Below are positions 19,337 through 30,804 of a DNA stretch of 64,000 nucleotides, piece by piece. Source of the stretch: Atlantibacter subterraneus (lineage in GTDB: Bacteria; Pseudomonadota; Gammaproteobacteria; Enterobacterales; Enterobacteriaceae); contig NZ_VLPS01000004.1 in the NCBI RefSeq assembly GCF_007570865.1, forward strand, positions 113,257-177,256. The letters run 5' to 3'. The notes beneath the pieces were generated by a model. The model ran no database searches. It was not told where the DNA came from and saw nothing but the letters and a program-made list of their open reading frames with translations. How positions within the stretch are numbered: position 1 is the stretch's first letter; each line of letters opens with the position of its first letter. The translations under genes were made by a program, and so were the position numbers.

Positions 19337-20071
19337 TTAACCTTCGTGCAGGCCACATTCGCGCTTCAGGCCGAAGAAGCGGGTTTCTTCTTCCGCCATT
19401 CCCGGCTCCCATTTGCGGGTGGTGTGAGTATCTCCCACCGACAGATAGCCCTGATCCCACAGCGGATGGTATTTCAGCCCGTGCTTTTGCAGATACTGGT
19501 ACACCGTCCGGTTATCCCAGTCGATAATCGGCAGCACTTTGAAGATGCCCCGGCTGATCGCCAGCACCGGCAAGTTCGCACGGCTGCCGGACTGCTCGCG
19601 ACGCAGGCCGGCAAACCAGGTTTTGGCGTTCAGTTCGCTTAACGCCCGGTTCATCGGCTCCACTTTGTTGATGTCATTGTATTTCTCAATGCCCTCAACG
19701 CCCTGCTCCCACAGTTTGCCATAGCGCGCTTCCTGCCAGGCCGGGCTTTGTTCCGCGCGGTACACCTTCAGGTTCAGCTTCAGCTTGTCGGTCAGCTCGT
19801 CGATAAACTGATAGGTTTCCGGGAACAGATAGCCGGTATCCGTCAGGATCACCGGAATATCCGGGCGCTGTTGGCTAATTAAATGCAGGCTCACCGCCGC
19901 CTGGATACCAAAGCTGGATGACAGCACTATCTCGCCCGGCAGGTTTTCCAGCGACCAGGCGACACGCTCCTCGGCGCTCAGCTTCTCAAGCTGAGCGTTG
20001 GTTTCCGCCAGCGCCAGAATCCGATCCACTTTCGGTAATTCATTTAGCGTCTGTAGATCCAGAATGGACAT
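19337..20071 (-). CDS. cysH: Phosphoadenosine phosphosulfate reductase (thioredoxin)
   Basis: 244 aa from the ATG at 20071 ([19 protein letters not shown]); a GTG two codons upstream is possible but not conserved. It reduces PAPS to sulfite and PAP with thioredoxin. The PP-loop-like [29 protein letters not shown] and the C-terminal catalytic ECGLHEG (single Cys) are present. The four-cysteine iron-sulfur set of APS reductases is absent, so PAPS is the substrate, agreeing with cysC in the same window. Last gene of cysJ-cysI-cysH, 20 nt after cysI, and closed by a strong terminator. Confidence 0.98.
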   Translation of the reverse strand: MSILDLQTLNELPKVDRILALAETNAQLEKLSAEERVAWSLENLPGEIVLSSSFGIQAAVSLHLISQQRPDIPVILTDTGYLFPETYQFIDELTDKLKLNLKVYRAEQSPAWQEARYGKLWEQGVEGIEKYNDINKVEPMNRALSELNAKTWFAGLRREQSGSRANLPVLAISRGIFKVLPIIDWDNRTVYQYLQKHGLKYHPLWDQGYLSVGDTHTTRKWEPGMAEEETRFFGLKRECGLHEG

Positions 20072-20091
20072 AATCACCTCTTCTGTTGGAG

Positions 20092-21804
20092 TTATTCCCA
20101 GAAATCACGCGCCGGATCGAGGACCGGACGGATGATGCCGGTACGCACGGTGAAATCGCCAAACCCTTCACCGTCTTCACGCTCTGTTGACCAACGGCCA
20201 ATCAGCTCGTCCAGCAACGCCAGAATTTCCGGCTCGGTGATGTTTTCTTTATACATGCGCGGAATACGCGTGCCGATACGGTTACCGCCCAGGTGCAGGT
20301 TATAACGACCCGGCGCTTTACCGACCAGACCGACTTCTGCCAGCATCGCGCGGCCACAGCCGTTGGGGCAACCGGTCACACGCAACACGATATGTTCTTC
20401 GCCGACGCCGTGCTTTTCCAGTACCGCTTCAACTTTATCCGTAAAAGACGGCAGGAAACGCTCGGCTTCCGCCATGGCCAGCGGACAGGTCGGGAACGAC
20501 ACGCAGGCCATAGAATTTTCACGCTGCGGCGTTACCGCATCCATTAGCCCATGATTGCGCGCCAGCTTCTCGATCTTCGCTTTCTGGCTTTCCGGCACCC
20601 CGGCGATAATCAGGTTCTGGTTGGCGGTAATGCGGAATTCGCCTTTATGGATCTTCGCGATCTCCAGCAGGCCAGTTTTCAGCGGGCGGCCAGGATAATC
20701 CAGGATACGGCCATTTTCGATAAACAGCGTCAGATGCCATTTATTGTCGATGCCCTTCACCCAACCGATGCGATCGCCGCGACCGGTAAATTCATACGGG
20801 CGGATCGGTTCAAATTTGATACCTGCGCGACGCTCCACTTCCTCTTTAAAGGTGTCAAGGCCGACGCGTTCCAGGGTGTATTTGGTTTTGGCGTTCTTAC
20901 GATCGGTGCGGTTGCCCCAGTCGCGCTGCGTGGTGACAACGGCTTCCGCCACCGCCAGCGTGTACTCAATCGGCAGATAACCAAACTCGCTCGCGGTGCG
21001 CGCATAGGTTTTCTTGTTACCGTGCTCAATGGACAGGCCGCCGCCCACCAGCAGGTTAAAGCCCACCAGCTTGCCGTTTTCGGCAATCGCCACGAAGTTC
21101 ATGTCGTTGGCGTGCAGATCGATATCGTTCTGCGGCGGGATCACCACCGTGGTTTTGAACTTACGCGGCAGATAAGTCTGGCCGAGGATCGGTTCTTCGT
21201 CAGTAGTTGCCACTTTCTCCTGATCGAGCCAGATCTCCGCATAAGCGCGGGTACGCGGCAGCAGATGTTCGGAGATCTTCTTCGCCCACTCATACGCTTC
21301 AGCGTGCAGTTCGGATTCGTACGGGTTGGAAGTACACAGCACGTTACGGTTCATGTCGTTGGCGGTCGCCAGCGCGTCCAGCCCCACCGAGTGCAGCATC
21401 TGGTGCACCGGCTTAACGTTCTTCTTCAGAATGCCGTGGAACTGGAAGGTCTGGCGGTTGGTCAGACGAATGCTGCCGTAAATCGTGTTGTCATGGGCGA
21501 ACTTGTCGATCGCCTGCCACTGTTTGGTGGTGATGATCCCGCCCGGCAGGCGGCAGCGCAGCAGCATCGCGTGACGCGGCTCCAGCTTTTGCGCGGCGCG
21601 CTCGGCGCGGATATCGCGATCGTCCTGCTGATACATGCCGTGAAAGCGGATCAGCAGAAAGTTGTCGCCTTTGAAACCGCCGGTCAGGCCGTCGTTTAAA
21701 TCTTCGGCAATGGTGCCGCGCAGGTAGTTGCTCTCTACCTTCATGCGCTCGGCGTCAGACAGTTTGCCTTCGACCACCAGTGGGCCAGGGTGTTTTTCGC
21801 TCAT
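20092..21804 (-). CDS. cysI: Sulfite reductase hemoprotein beta subunit
   Basis: 570 aa, as in E. coli. It reduces sulfite to sulfide by six electrons using siroheme coupled to a 4Fe-4S cluster, with electrons from CysJ. The four cluster cysteines are in the pairs CVSFPTC and CPNGC near residues 434-483; siroheme-contact arginines lie in the N-terminal half ([23 protein letters not shown]). The start overlaps the cysJ stop by one base. Siroheme is made by CysG encoded about 4 kb away. Confidence 0.98.
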   Translation of the reverse strand: MSEKHPGPLVVEGKLSDAERMKVESNYLRGTIAEDLNDGLTGGFKGDNFLLIRFHGMYQQDDRDIRAERAAQKLEPRHAMLLRCRLPGGIITTKQWQAIDKFAHDNTIYGSIRLTNRQTFQFHGILKKNVKPVHQMLHSVGLDALATANDMNRNVLCTSNPYESELHAEAYEWAKKISEHLLPRTRAYAEIWLDQEKVATTDEEPILGQTYLPRKFKTTVVIPPQNDIDLHANDMNFVAIAENGKLVGFNLLVGGGLSIEHGNKKTYARTASEFGYLPIEYTLAVAEAVVTTQRDWGNRTDRKNAKTKYTLERVGLDTFKEEVERRAGIKFEPIRPYEFTGRGDRIGWVKGIDNKWHLTLFIENGRILDYPGRPLKTGLLEIAKIHKGEFRITANQNLIIAGVPESQKAKIEKLARNHGLMDAVTPQRENSMACVSFPTCPLAMAEAERFLPSFTDKVEAVLEKHGVGEEHIVLRVTGCPNGCGRAMLAEVGLVGKAPGRYNLHLGGNRIGTRIPRMYKENITEPEILALLDELIGRWSTEREDGEGFGDFTVRTGIIRPVLDPARDFWE

Positions 21805-23606
21805 TAGTAGACATCTCGCTGATAACGGCGCTCAACGCGCAGCTCACTTAAATATTCATCCGCCGCTTCGGTATCCATGCCACCAAATTCGGCAATCACG
21901 TCCAGTAACGTCCGCTCAACGTCTTTCGCCATTCGGTTGGCGTCGCCGCAGACATAAATATGGGCACCATCATTGATCCAGCGCCACAGTTCCGCGCCCT
22001 GTTCGCGCAGTTTGTCTTGTACGTAAATTTTTTGTTTTTGATCCCGTGACCAGGCCAGATCGATACGAGTCAGCAGGCCTTCTTTGACGTAGCTCTGCCA
22101 CTCCACCTGATAAAGAAAATCTTCGGTGAAATGCGGGTTACCAAAGAACAGCCAGTTTTTACCGCCTGCCCCTTCGGCAGCGCGCTGCTGCATAAAGGCG
22201 CGGAACGGCGCAATGCCGGTGCCTGGGCCAATCATAATCACCGGCGTGTCCGGGTTAGCGGGCAGACGAAAGTTATCGTTATGCTCGATAAACACGCGGA
22301 TTTCGCCATCTTCTTCCACACGATCCGCCAGGAAGCTGGATGCGCCGCCAGCGCGTGCGCGGCCTTCAACGTCGTAACGCACTACGCCAACGGTGATATG
22401 CACTTCGTTTTCCGTTTCCGCCTGGGAAGAGGCGATAGAGTACAGGCGCGGCGTCAGCGGACGCAGCAGGCCGATCAGCTGCGCGGCATCCAGCTGCGCC
22501 GGAGCAAAACGCACCATATCGACAATCGGCGTGATACCGGCGTAATGCTGTAATTTGTTTTTATCGCCAATCAGATCCTGCAGGGTTTCGGCGCGGGTCA
22601 GCGTGGCGTAATTCTCAACGATATTGGCAGTGTTAACCGTCAGCTCGAAATGCCACAGCAGCGCTTCGCGCAGCGACAGCGTTTTACCGTCGAGCTCAAC
22701 GGGTTCGTCCCCTTTCAGCCACAGCAGGCCCACCAGCTCATCGACCAGCGCGGGATCGTTCTGATACCACACGCCTAACGCATCGCCCGGCTGGTAGCGC
22801 AGCCCGGAATCGCCTAAATCGATTTCCAGATGACGCACGTCTTTCTCAGAGTCACGCCCGGTGATTTTCTGGTTTACCGCCAGGCTGGCAGTCAGCGGCG
22901 CTTCTTTGGTGTACGGCGTGCTGGTCACATCGTTAACCGCGCCAGACGCGGTTTGCGGCACAGCGCCCGTCGCGGCAGGCGCTCGGGATTTCAGCACCTC
23001 GATGATGCGCTCGCGCCACGCCTGTGCGGCTGGCTGAAATTCAACGTCGGTATCTACGCGATCGAGCAAACGCTCTGCGCCCAGCGCCGCCAGTTTGCTG
23101 TCGAAGTCTTTACCGGACTGGCAGAAAAACTCATAGGAACTGTCGCCCAGCCCGAACACGGCAAACGCGGTGTTATCCAGCTTCGGCGCTTTTTTCGAGA
23201 ACAGGAACTTGTGCAAGGCGACCGCTTCTTCCGGCGGTTCGCCTTCGCCCTGGGTGGACGTCACGACGATCAGCAATTTTTCCTGGGCGATTTGCTTAAA
23301 TTTATAGTCGCCCGCGTTCACCAGCGTCACGTTCAGCTTCGCGGCCAGCAAGTCGTCGCGCAGCGCTTCCGCCACGCGGCGCGCGTTGCCGGTTTGCGAC
23401 GCGGAGATCAGGGTAATGGCCGCCGCTTCCGGCGCGCTCTGCACGACCGCGCCCGGCGCTGCGCCCTGTTGATTAATCACGCCCCAGAAATAGCCGGAAA
23501 CCCATGCCAGCTGTGTGGGGGAAAAGTCCGTAGTGGCCGCCTGAAGGCGCGCCAGTTGTTCCGGGCTCAGCGGGAGCAAAGCGTTCGGAGGGGCCTGAGT
23601 CGTCAT
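21804..23606 (-). CDS. cysJ: Sulfite reductase flavoprotein alpha subunit
   Basis: 600 aa. Domains in order: a short helical N terminus, an FMN flavodoxin domain (about residues 63-200, [15 protein letters not shown] and [19 protein letters not shown]), a linker, and the FAD/NADPH ferredoxin-reductase module (about 230-600, [12 protein letters not shown] for [20 protein letters not shown] and [11 protein letters not shown] for NADPH). The C-terminal RRYQRDVY stacks on FAD. It forms the alpha8-beta4 holoenzyme with CysI. It is the first gene of cysJIH; the CysB-regulated promoter is expected just upstream. Confidence 0.98.
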   Translation of the reverse strand: MTTQAPPNALLPLSPEQLARLQAATTDFSPTQLAWVSGYFWGVINQQGAAPGAVVQSAPEAAAITLISASQTGNARRVAEALRDDLLAAKLNVTLVNAGDYKFKQIAQEKLLIVVTSTQGEGEPPEEAVALHKFLFSKKAPKLDNTAFAVFGLGDSSYEFFCQSGKDFDSKLAALGAERLLDRVDTDVEFQPAAQAWRERIIEVLKSRAPAATGAVPQTASGAVNDVTSTPYTKEAPLTASLAVNQKITGRDSEKDVRHLEIDLGDSGLRYQPGDALGVWYQNDPALVDELVGLLWLKGDEPVELDGKTLSLREALLWHFELTVNTANIVENYATLTRAETLQDLIGDKNKLQHYAGITPIVDMVRFAPAQLDAAQLIGLLRPLTPRLYSIASSQAETENEVHITVGVVRYDVEGRARAGGASSFLADRVEEDGEIRVFIEHNDNFRLPANPDTPVIMIGPGTGIAPFRAFMQQRAAEGAGGKNWLFFGNPHFTEDFLYQVEWQSYVKEGLLTRIDLAWSRDQKQKIYVQDKLREQGAELWRWINDGAHIYVCGDANRMAKDVERTLLDVIAEFGGMDTEAADEYLSELRVERRYQRDVY

Positions 23607-23906
23607 GCGTCGTAATGTCCAGTATTAAAGCTGTCTTCGTTATAAAAACAGAACAGAATGTAAGGTTACCGGGCGACATGATATCTATTAAATAAGCGGT
23701 TGAAATATCAAATAACCAAAATGACTAACCGTTTTTACAGGTACGTATTAGCGATAAAACAGGTTAATTAACATTTTGATTTTTAATAGTATTTCAAAGA
23801 GTAAATGACAAAATCCGCGCATCGCCGCAGGATGCCGGTTTTAGTTAATGCTAAAAAAAGTGGTTTCCTGTACCCTACGGCGGTTTTTTTGCACCAGGAT
23901 CCCGTC
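23607..23906. promoter_or_regulatory. Divergent cysJ / queD intergenic region
   Basis: 300 nt, clearly AT-rich (for example around 23690-23800), without a convincing gene. An in-frame extension of queD reaches back to 23805 but lacks family similarity. It should contain the cysJIH promoter with CysB sites and the queD promoter. No riboswitch-like structure could be supported. Confidence 0.4.
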
Positions 23907-24269
23907 ATGCCAACCACAATTTTTAAAGAATTCATCTTCGAAGCCGCCCACCGTTTACCCCATGTGCCGGAAGGGCATAAATGCGGTCGTCTGCATGGCC
24001 ACTCATTTTTGGTACGTCTGGAAATTACCGGGGAAGTCGATCCCCATACCGGCTGGATTGTGGATTTCGCTGATTTAAAAGCGGCGTTTAAACCGATCTA
24101 CGATCGGCTGGATCACTATTATCTGAATGATATCCCAGGCCTGGAAAACCCCACCAGCGAAGTGCTGGCGCGCTGGATTTGGCAGCAGATGAAGCCGAAA
24201 ATGCCGTTGCTGAGCGCAGTGATGATTAAAGAAACCTGCACGGCAGGCTGCGTTTATCGCGGCGAGTAA
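23907..24269 (+). CDS. queD: 6-carboxy-5,6,7,8-tetrahydropterin synthase
   Basis: 120 aa from the ATG at 23907, preceded by AGGA. It converts dihydroneopterin triphosphate to 6-carboxy-tetrahydropterin, the first dedicated step of queuosine synthesis. Zinc ligands are the histidines in [10 protein letters not shown] and CGRLHGHSF, with the catalytic Cys in [10 protein letters not shown] and the C-terminal ETCTAGC motif. It converges with queE, whose product performs the next step. The hairpin after it separates the two. Confidence 0.96.
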   Translation: MPTTIFKEFIFEAAHRLPHVPEGHKCGRLHGHSFLVRLEITGEVDPHTGWIVDFADLKAAFKPIYDRLDHYYLNDIPGLENPTSEVLARWIWQQMKPKMPLLSAVMIKETCTAGCVYRGE

Positions 24270-24275
24270 GTGCTT

Positions 24276-24305
24276 CGCCCGAACGTTATCAGAAACGTTC
24301 GGGCG
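24276..24305. terminator. Hairpin between queD and queE
   Basis: 12-bp perfect stem (arms 24276-24287 and 24294-24305, CGCCCGAACGTT and its complement) with a 6-nt loop. It sits between two converging genes, so it may act on both; flanking T-runs are poor. Confidence 0.7.
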
Positions 24306-24315
24306 CAAAGCTATA

Positions 24316-24987
24316 TCAGGCAATATTCAAATACTTGTGGGTCTGCATTGAGAACCGCCAGTTGCGGGCGATGCAGGTTTCAATACACAGGCGCGTAGCG
24401 TCTTCTTTCTGGCTGATAGGCTGAAGCGCAATCACGCGCTGTTTCTGGTCGTTGAGCGTCGCCAGCAACTCATCCAGCGCTTCAATATCGCGCATCCGTC
24501 CGACCGGATGTTTAATTTCATCGGCCCGTTCCAGCGCCTGATGCAGCACGTCATATCCACCACGCATATTCACTTTCGGCGAGACCGTCACCCAGGTGGT
24601 GGCGACAGCGCGGATTTCATGGGTGCCGCTGGTTTCAATCTGGCAGCTAAAACCGCTTTTCTCCAGCAGATGGGTGAGCGGGATGAGGTCGTGAATACAG
24701 GGCTCGCCGCCGGTGATCACTACATGGCGCGCGGTCCAGCCCTGGCGTTCAATGACCGCCAGCAGCTCTTCCGGGCTGGCTGCCCCCCATTTATCGCTCT
24801 CTTTGGTTTTGGCAAGGATGCTGTAAAGCGACACTTCCCGATCGGCAAGCTTGTCCCAGGTGTGTTTGGTGTCGCACCAGGCACAGCCTACCGGGCATCC
24901 CTGTAAGCGAATAAAAATGGCAGGAACGCCGGTGAAATAACCCTCGCCTTGCAGGGTCTGGAACATCTCGTTTATCGGGTACTGCAT
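24316..24987 (-). CDS. queE: 7-carboxy-7-deazaguanine synthase
   Basis: 223 aa, radical SAM enzyme that contracts the ring of 6-carboxy-tetrahydropterin to 7-carboxy-7-deazaguanine. The cluster-binding motif CPVGCAWC (C-x3-C-x2-C) lies near residues 31-38 and is followed by DTKHTW; TGGEPCIHDL is the SAM-binding block. The start gives MQYPINEMFQTLQGEGYFTG, the usual N terminus. It faces queD. Confidence 0.96.
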   Translation of the reverse strand: MQYPINEMFQTLQGEGYFTGVPAIFIRLQGCPVGCAWCDTKHTWDKLADREVSLYSILAKTKESDKWGAASPEELLAVIERQGWTARHVVITGGEPCIHDLIPLTHLLEKSGFSCQIETSGTHEIRAVATTWVTVSPKVNMRGGYDVLHQALERADEIKHPVGRMRDIEALDELLATLNDQKQRVIALQPISQKEDATRLCIETCIARNWRFSMQTHKYLNIA

Positions 24988-25205
24988 CGTCGGCTCTTCG
25001 TTGGTGGTAAACCACTAGTATCGCATATTCCCGCCACTGGCGCTTGCGCAGTTCCTGCCCGGAAGGCTTGTCAGGGCGGTAAATCCGCCCGTTGCTAATG
25101 TAAAAGCACATTGTGTGACACACTCTGGCATCACATATGCAACAAAAATTCTTATTTCACCATTTTTTGCGGTTCATCACCTTTTAAAACTTACCCTGCT
25201 AATTA

Positions 25206-25264
25206 AATTGGTATAACACATTCAGCCGAGTAATATCCAATCTCACCTACATATCATACCAATT
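25206..25264. promoter_or_regulatory. Paired half-sites upstream of the GntP-family transporter
   Basis: AATTGGTAT (25206-25214) and ATACCAATT (25256-25264) form a 9-bp inverted repeat 41 nt apart, ending 23 nt before the transporter start. Each half resembles the AAATTGGTATACCAATTT operators of the GntR-family hexuronate regulators UxuR and ExuR. The rest of 24988-25287 has no gene; a small hairpin lies at 25074-25090. Confidence 0.45.
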
Positions 25265-25287
25265 ATAAATTTTAACAAGGAAACTGG

Positions 25288-26625
25288 ATGAACACTTTCG
25301 TTGAAGCCATGCCGGTCATCTGGGTAGCACTTGGCGTCGTGGTACTGCTGATACTCAATATGAAGTTTAAAATCAATGGGATGCTGGCGTTGCTGCTGGC
25401 GGCAATCTTCGTGGGTTTTTGCGAAGGGTTACCGCTGGAAGCTATCGGCAAGTCTATTGAGACGGGGATAGGAAGTACCCTTGGGCACCTGGCGCTGATT
25501 ATTCTGTTCGGCGCTATCCTCGGGAAATTGATGGTGGATTCGGGCGCTGCACAGCGGGTCTCTTCAACGCTGCTACAGCGCTTCGGGCCGAAAAAAGTAC
25601 AGTGGGCGATTATGGTTATCGGGCTAATTTTTGGCCTCGCCATGTTCTATGAAGTGGCCTTCCTGATCCTTGCGCCGCTGGTGATCAGTATCGCCCGGGA
25701 AGCAAAAATTCCGTTCCTGAAACTCGGCATCACCATGGTCGCGGCGGCAACCACCGCCCACAGCCTGTTCCCGCCTCAACCGGGTCCAACCGCGCTGGTG
25801 GCGGCGTTCCATGCGGATATGGGGATGGTCTATATCTATGGCGTGATTGTGGCGATCCCGACGGTAATTTGTTCCGGGATTATTTTGCCGAAGCTGTTGG
25901 GTAACCTGGACCGCCCGATCCCACAACTGCTCGAATCGCAGAAAGTATTTCGCGATGATGAGATGCCCTCATTCGCCGTCAGTTTGCTGGTTCCGCTGAT
26001 CCCGGCAATTATCATCACCGGCGTTACGCTTATCAAGCTGGTGGTCCCGGCGAATCCGCACATTACGTCGCTGCTGAACTTCATCGGCAGCGCGCAAATC
26101 AGTATGCTGATCGCTGTGCTGGTGGCGCTCTATGCCTTCGGTACCGCGCGTGGCAAATCGATGACCGAAGTGATGCTCTCGTATTCCACCGCGATCGAAA
26201 AAGTCGCGCTGGTGGTGTTTATCATCGGTGCGGGCGGCGCGTTTAAGCAGATCATTATGGATACCGGCGTGGGTGACTACATTGCCGATATGATGCGTAC
26301 CTCATCGGTATCGCCGCTGATCATGGCGTGGTTTATCACCGTACTGCTACGTCTGGCGACCGGTGCGGGCACCGTTTCGGCAATCACGGCAGCCGGGATT
26401 GTCGGGCCGATGATTACTACGTTTAACGTTGATCCCGCGTTGATGGTGCTGGCGACCGCATCCGGGAGTAACACCCTGACCCACGTCAACGATGCCGCTT
26501 TCTGGCTGTTTAAGGAATATTTCGGCCTGTCGATTAAAGACACGTTTAAGACATGGGGCTTACTGGAACTGACTAACTCAGTGGTGGGCTTGTTGATAGT
26601 ACTACTGCTGGATTTGATCATCTAA
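25288..26625 (+). CDS. GntP-family gluconate/sugar-acid:H+ symporter
   Basis: 445 aa, highly hydrophobic, with about 12-14 predicted membrane segments. It belongs to the gluconate permease family (GntP, GntT, GntU, IdnT, YgbN): typical blocks are FGAILGKLMVDSGAAQRV, FYEVAFLILAPLV, TTAHSLFPPQPGPTALVAAF and a C-terminal HVNDAAFWLFKEYF. The substrate cannot be told from sequence; gluconate, fructuronate or another sugar acid are possible. It is a single gene between queE and eno, where E. coli carries different genes. Ribosome site AAGGAAAC. The UxuR/ExuR-like half-sites in front suggest a link to hexuronate metabolism. Confidence 0.9.
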   Translation: MNTFVEAMPVIWVALGVVVLLILNMKFKINGMLALLLAAIFVGFCEGLPLEAIGKSIETGIGSTLGHLALIILFGAILGKLMVDSGAAQRVSSTLLQRFGPKKVQWAIMVIGLIFGLAMFYEVAFLILAPLVISIAREAKIPFLKLGITMVAAATTAHSLFPPQPGPTALVAAFHADMGMVYIYGVIVAIPTVICSGIILPKLLGNLDRPIPQLLESQKVFRDDEMPSFAVSLLVPLIPAIIITGVTLIKLVVPANPHITSLLNFIGSAQISMLIAVLVALYAFGTARGKSMTEVMLSYSTAIEKVALVVFIIGAGGAFKQIIMDTGVGDYIADMMRTSSVSPLIMAWFITVLLRLATGAGTVSAITAAGIVGPMITTFNVDPALMVLATASGSNTLTHVNDAAFWLFKEYFGLSIKDTFKTWGLLELTNSVVGLLIVLLLDLII

Positions 26626-26638
26626 GCGGGTATAAAAC

Positions 26639-26669
26639 AAAAAGCCGGGCATCGCTGCCCGGCTTTTTT
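26639..26669. terminator. Bidirectional terminator between GntP-type gene and eno
   Basis: 13-bp stem (arms 26639-26651 and 26656-26668, AAAAAGCCGGGCA and its complement), TCGC loop, T6 on the plus strand and a matching T-run on the minus strand. It is a strong intrinsic terminator in both directions. Confidence 0.9.
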
Positions 26670-26686
26670 ACGGCAAGTACAGACGA

Positions 26687-28000
<1,314 letters not shown>

Positions 28001-28028
28001 TCACAAGTTAACTAAAACTCCAGACAAA

Positions 28029-28053
28029 CAGTGCACCGTATGTGGGTGCACTG
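28029..28053 (-). terminator. Hairpin between pyrG and eno
   Basis: 9-bp stem (arms 28029-28037 and 28045-28053, CAGTGCACC and its complement) followed on the minus strand by TTTGT. It could be a partial terminator separating pyrG from eno, which has its own strong expression. Confidence 0.5.
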
Positions 28054-28068
28054 CCGTACTAACTCGTT

Positions 28069-29721
<1,653 letters not shown>

Positions 29722-29930
29722 TTAGGTTTAAAGACGGTGGAATACCAGGACGGGAAAGTAGTATACCTGAACAGGACGGGGGTCACAAACTTTCATTCTC
29801 AGCAATCAACGCCACACCTCGCTTAATAAAGCCGGGAGAAAATAGCCCGTCTGGCGGAAATGTTTTTGACGTAAATCAAGCACTTGTCAGTTACGTTTTG
29901 CAACAACAAGCGCTTGATCGCAAAAACTGT

Positions 29931-30725
29931 TTATTTATCAGCTTCCTGGCGTTTTACTTCGCACCAGGCATTTTCCATCTGATCGAGCGTGGCGTCGTCC
30001 AGTTTTACCCCCCGGGCGGCGATGATCTTCTCCACTTCCCGGAAGCGGCGCTCGAATTTGCGGTTAGCCTTTTGCAGCGCAATTTCCGCTTTACTGCCCA
30101 GGTGACGGGACAGATTTACCGTCGCAAACAGCAGGTCGCCAATCTCCTCTTCCAGCTTCGCCTCGTCCACCACCGCCTGGTTGGCTTCATGCATCACTTC
30201 ATCCAGCTCTTCATGCACTTTGTCGACCACCGGGCCGAGAGTGGTCCAGTCAAACCCCACCGCCGCGCAGCGCTTCTGGATTTTATACGCCCGCATCAGC
30301 GCCGGCAGGCTTTCAGGAATATCGTCCAGCGCAGAGTGCTGCGCTTTTTCGGCACGCTCAGCGCTTTTGGTTTTTTCCCAGTTAGCGAGCACTTGCTCGC
30401 TATCGGCAAAATTCGCCTCGCCGAAGATGTGCGGGTGGCGGCGCTCCAGTTTGTCGCTGATGGCGCGGCAAATATCGCTGAAGTTAAAGCGCCCCTGCTC
30501 TTCCGCCATGCGAGCGTAAAACACCACCTGGAACAGCAAATCGCCCAGTTCGCCGCGCAGATCGTCAAAATCTTCCCGGGCGATGGCGTCCAGCACTTCG
30601 TAGGTTTCTTCAAGGGTATAAGGCGCGATGGTGGCAAAGGTCTGTGCGTTATCCCACGGGCAGCCGGTTTGCGGATCGCGCAGTCGTTCCATAATGCCCA
30701 GCAGGCGATCGAGTTGATTCATCAA
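29931..30725 (-). CDS. mazG: Nucleoside triphosphate pyrophosphohydrolase MazG
   Basis: 264 aa, two tandem MazG domains. It hydrolyses all NTPs and dNTPs to monophosphates and lowers ppGpp during starvation in E. coli. The first domain has the EExxE-type motif in YTLEETYEVLDAI and DLRGELGDLLFQVVFY, the second EEEIGDLLFATVNLSRHLG. In E. coli the mazEF toxin-antitoxin pair lies between relA and mazG; here only a terminator hairpin is found. Confidence 0.96.
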   Translation of the reverse strand: MMNQLDRLLGIMERLRDPQTGCPWDNAQTFATIAPYTLEETYEVLDAIAREDFDDLRGELGDLLFQVVFYARMAEEQGRFNFSDICRAISDKLERRHPHIFGEANFADSEQVLANWEKTKSAERAEKAQHSALDDIPESLPALMRAYKIQKRCAAVGFDWTTLGPVVDKVHEELDEVMHEANQAVVDEAKLEEEIGDLLFATVNLSRHLGSKAEIALQKANRKFERRFREVEKIIAARGVKLDDATLDQMENAWCEVKRQEADK

Positions 30726-30736
30726 GAGATCCTTTT

Positions 30737-30775
30737 AAGAAAAACGGGGTGCAGCGTCACTGGCGCTGCACCCCG
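30737..30775 (-). terminator. Terminator of relA
   Basis: 12-bp stem (core arms 30746-30756 and 30764-30774, GGGGTGCAGCG and its complement) with a 7-nt loop; on the minus strand it is followed by TTTTTCTT. It lies between relA and mazG and should end the relA message, leaving mazG either to read-through or to its own promoter. Confidence 0.85.
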
Positions 30776-30804
30776 GCCCTCTGGTAAACAGAGGTTACGA
30801 GCGA

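Noticed and set aside
20551..21699. 382-codon plus-strand frame
   Set aside because: Antisense shadow of cysI in GC-rich codon-biased DNA; no recognisable domain and no ribosome site.
25109..25137. CRP-like TGTGA and TCACA half-sites upstream of the GntP-family gene
   Set aside because: The halves are about 12 nt apart instead of 6, so they do not form a CRP site.
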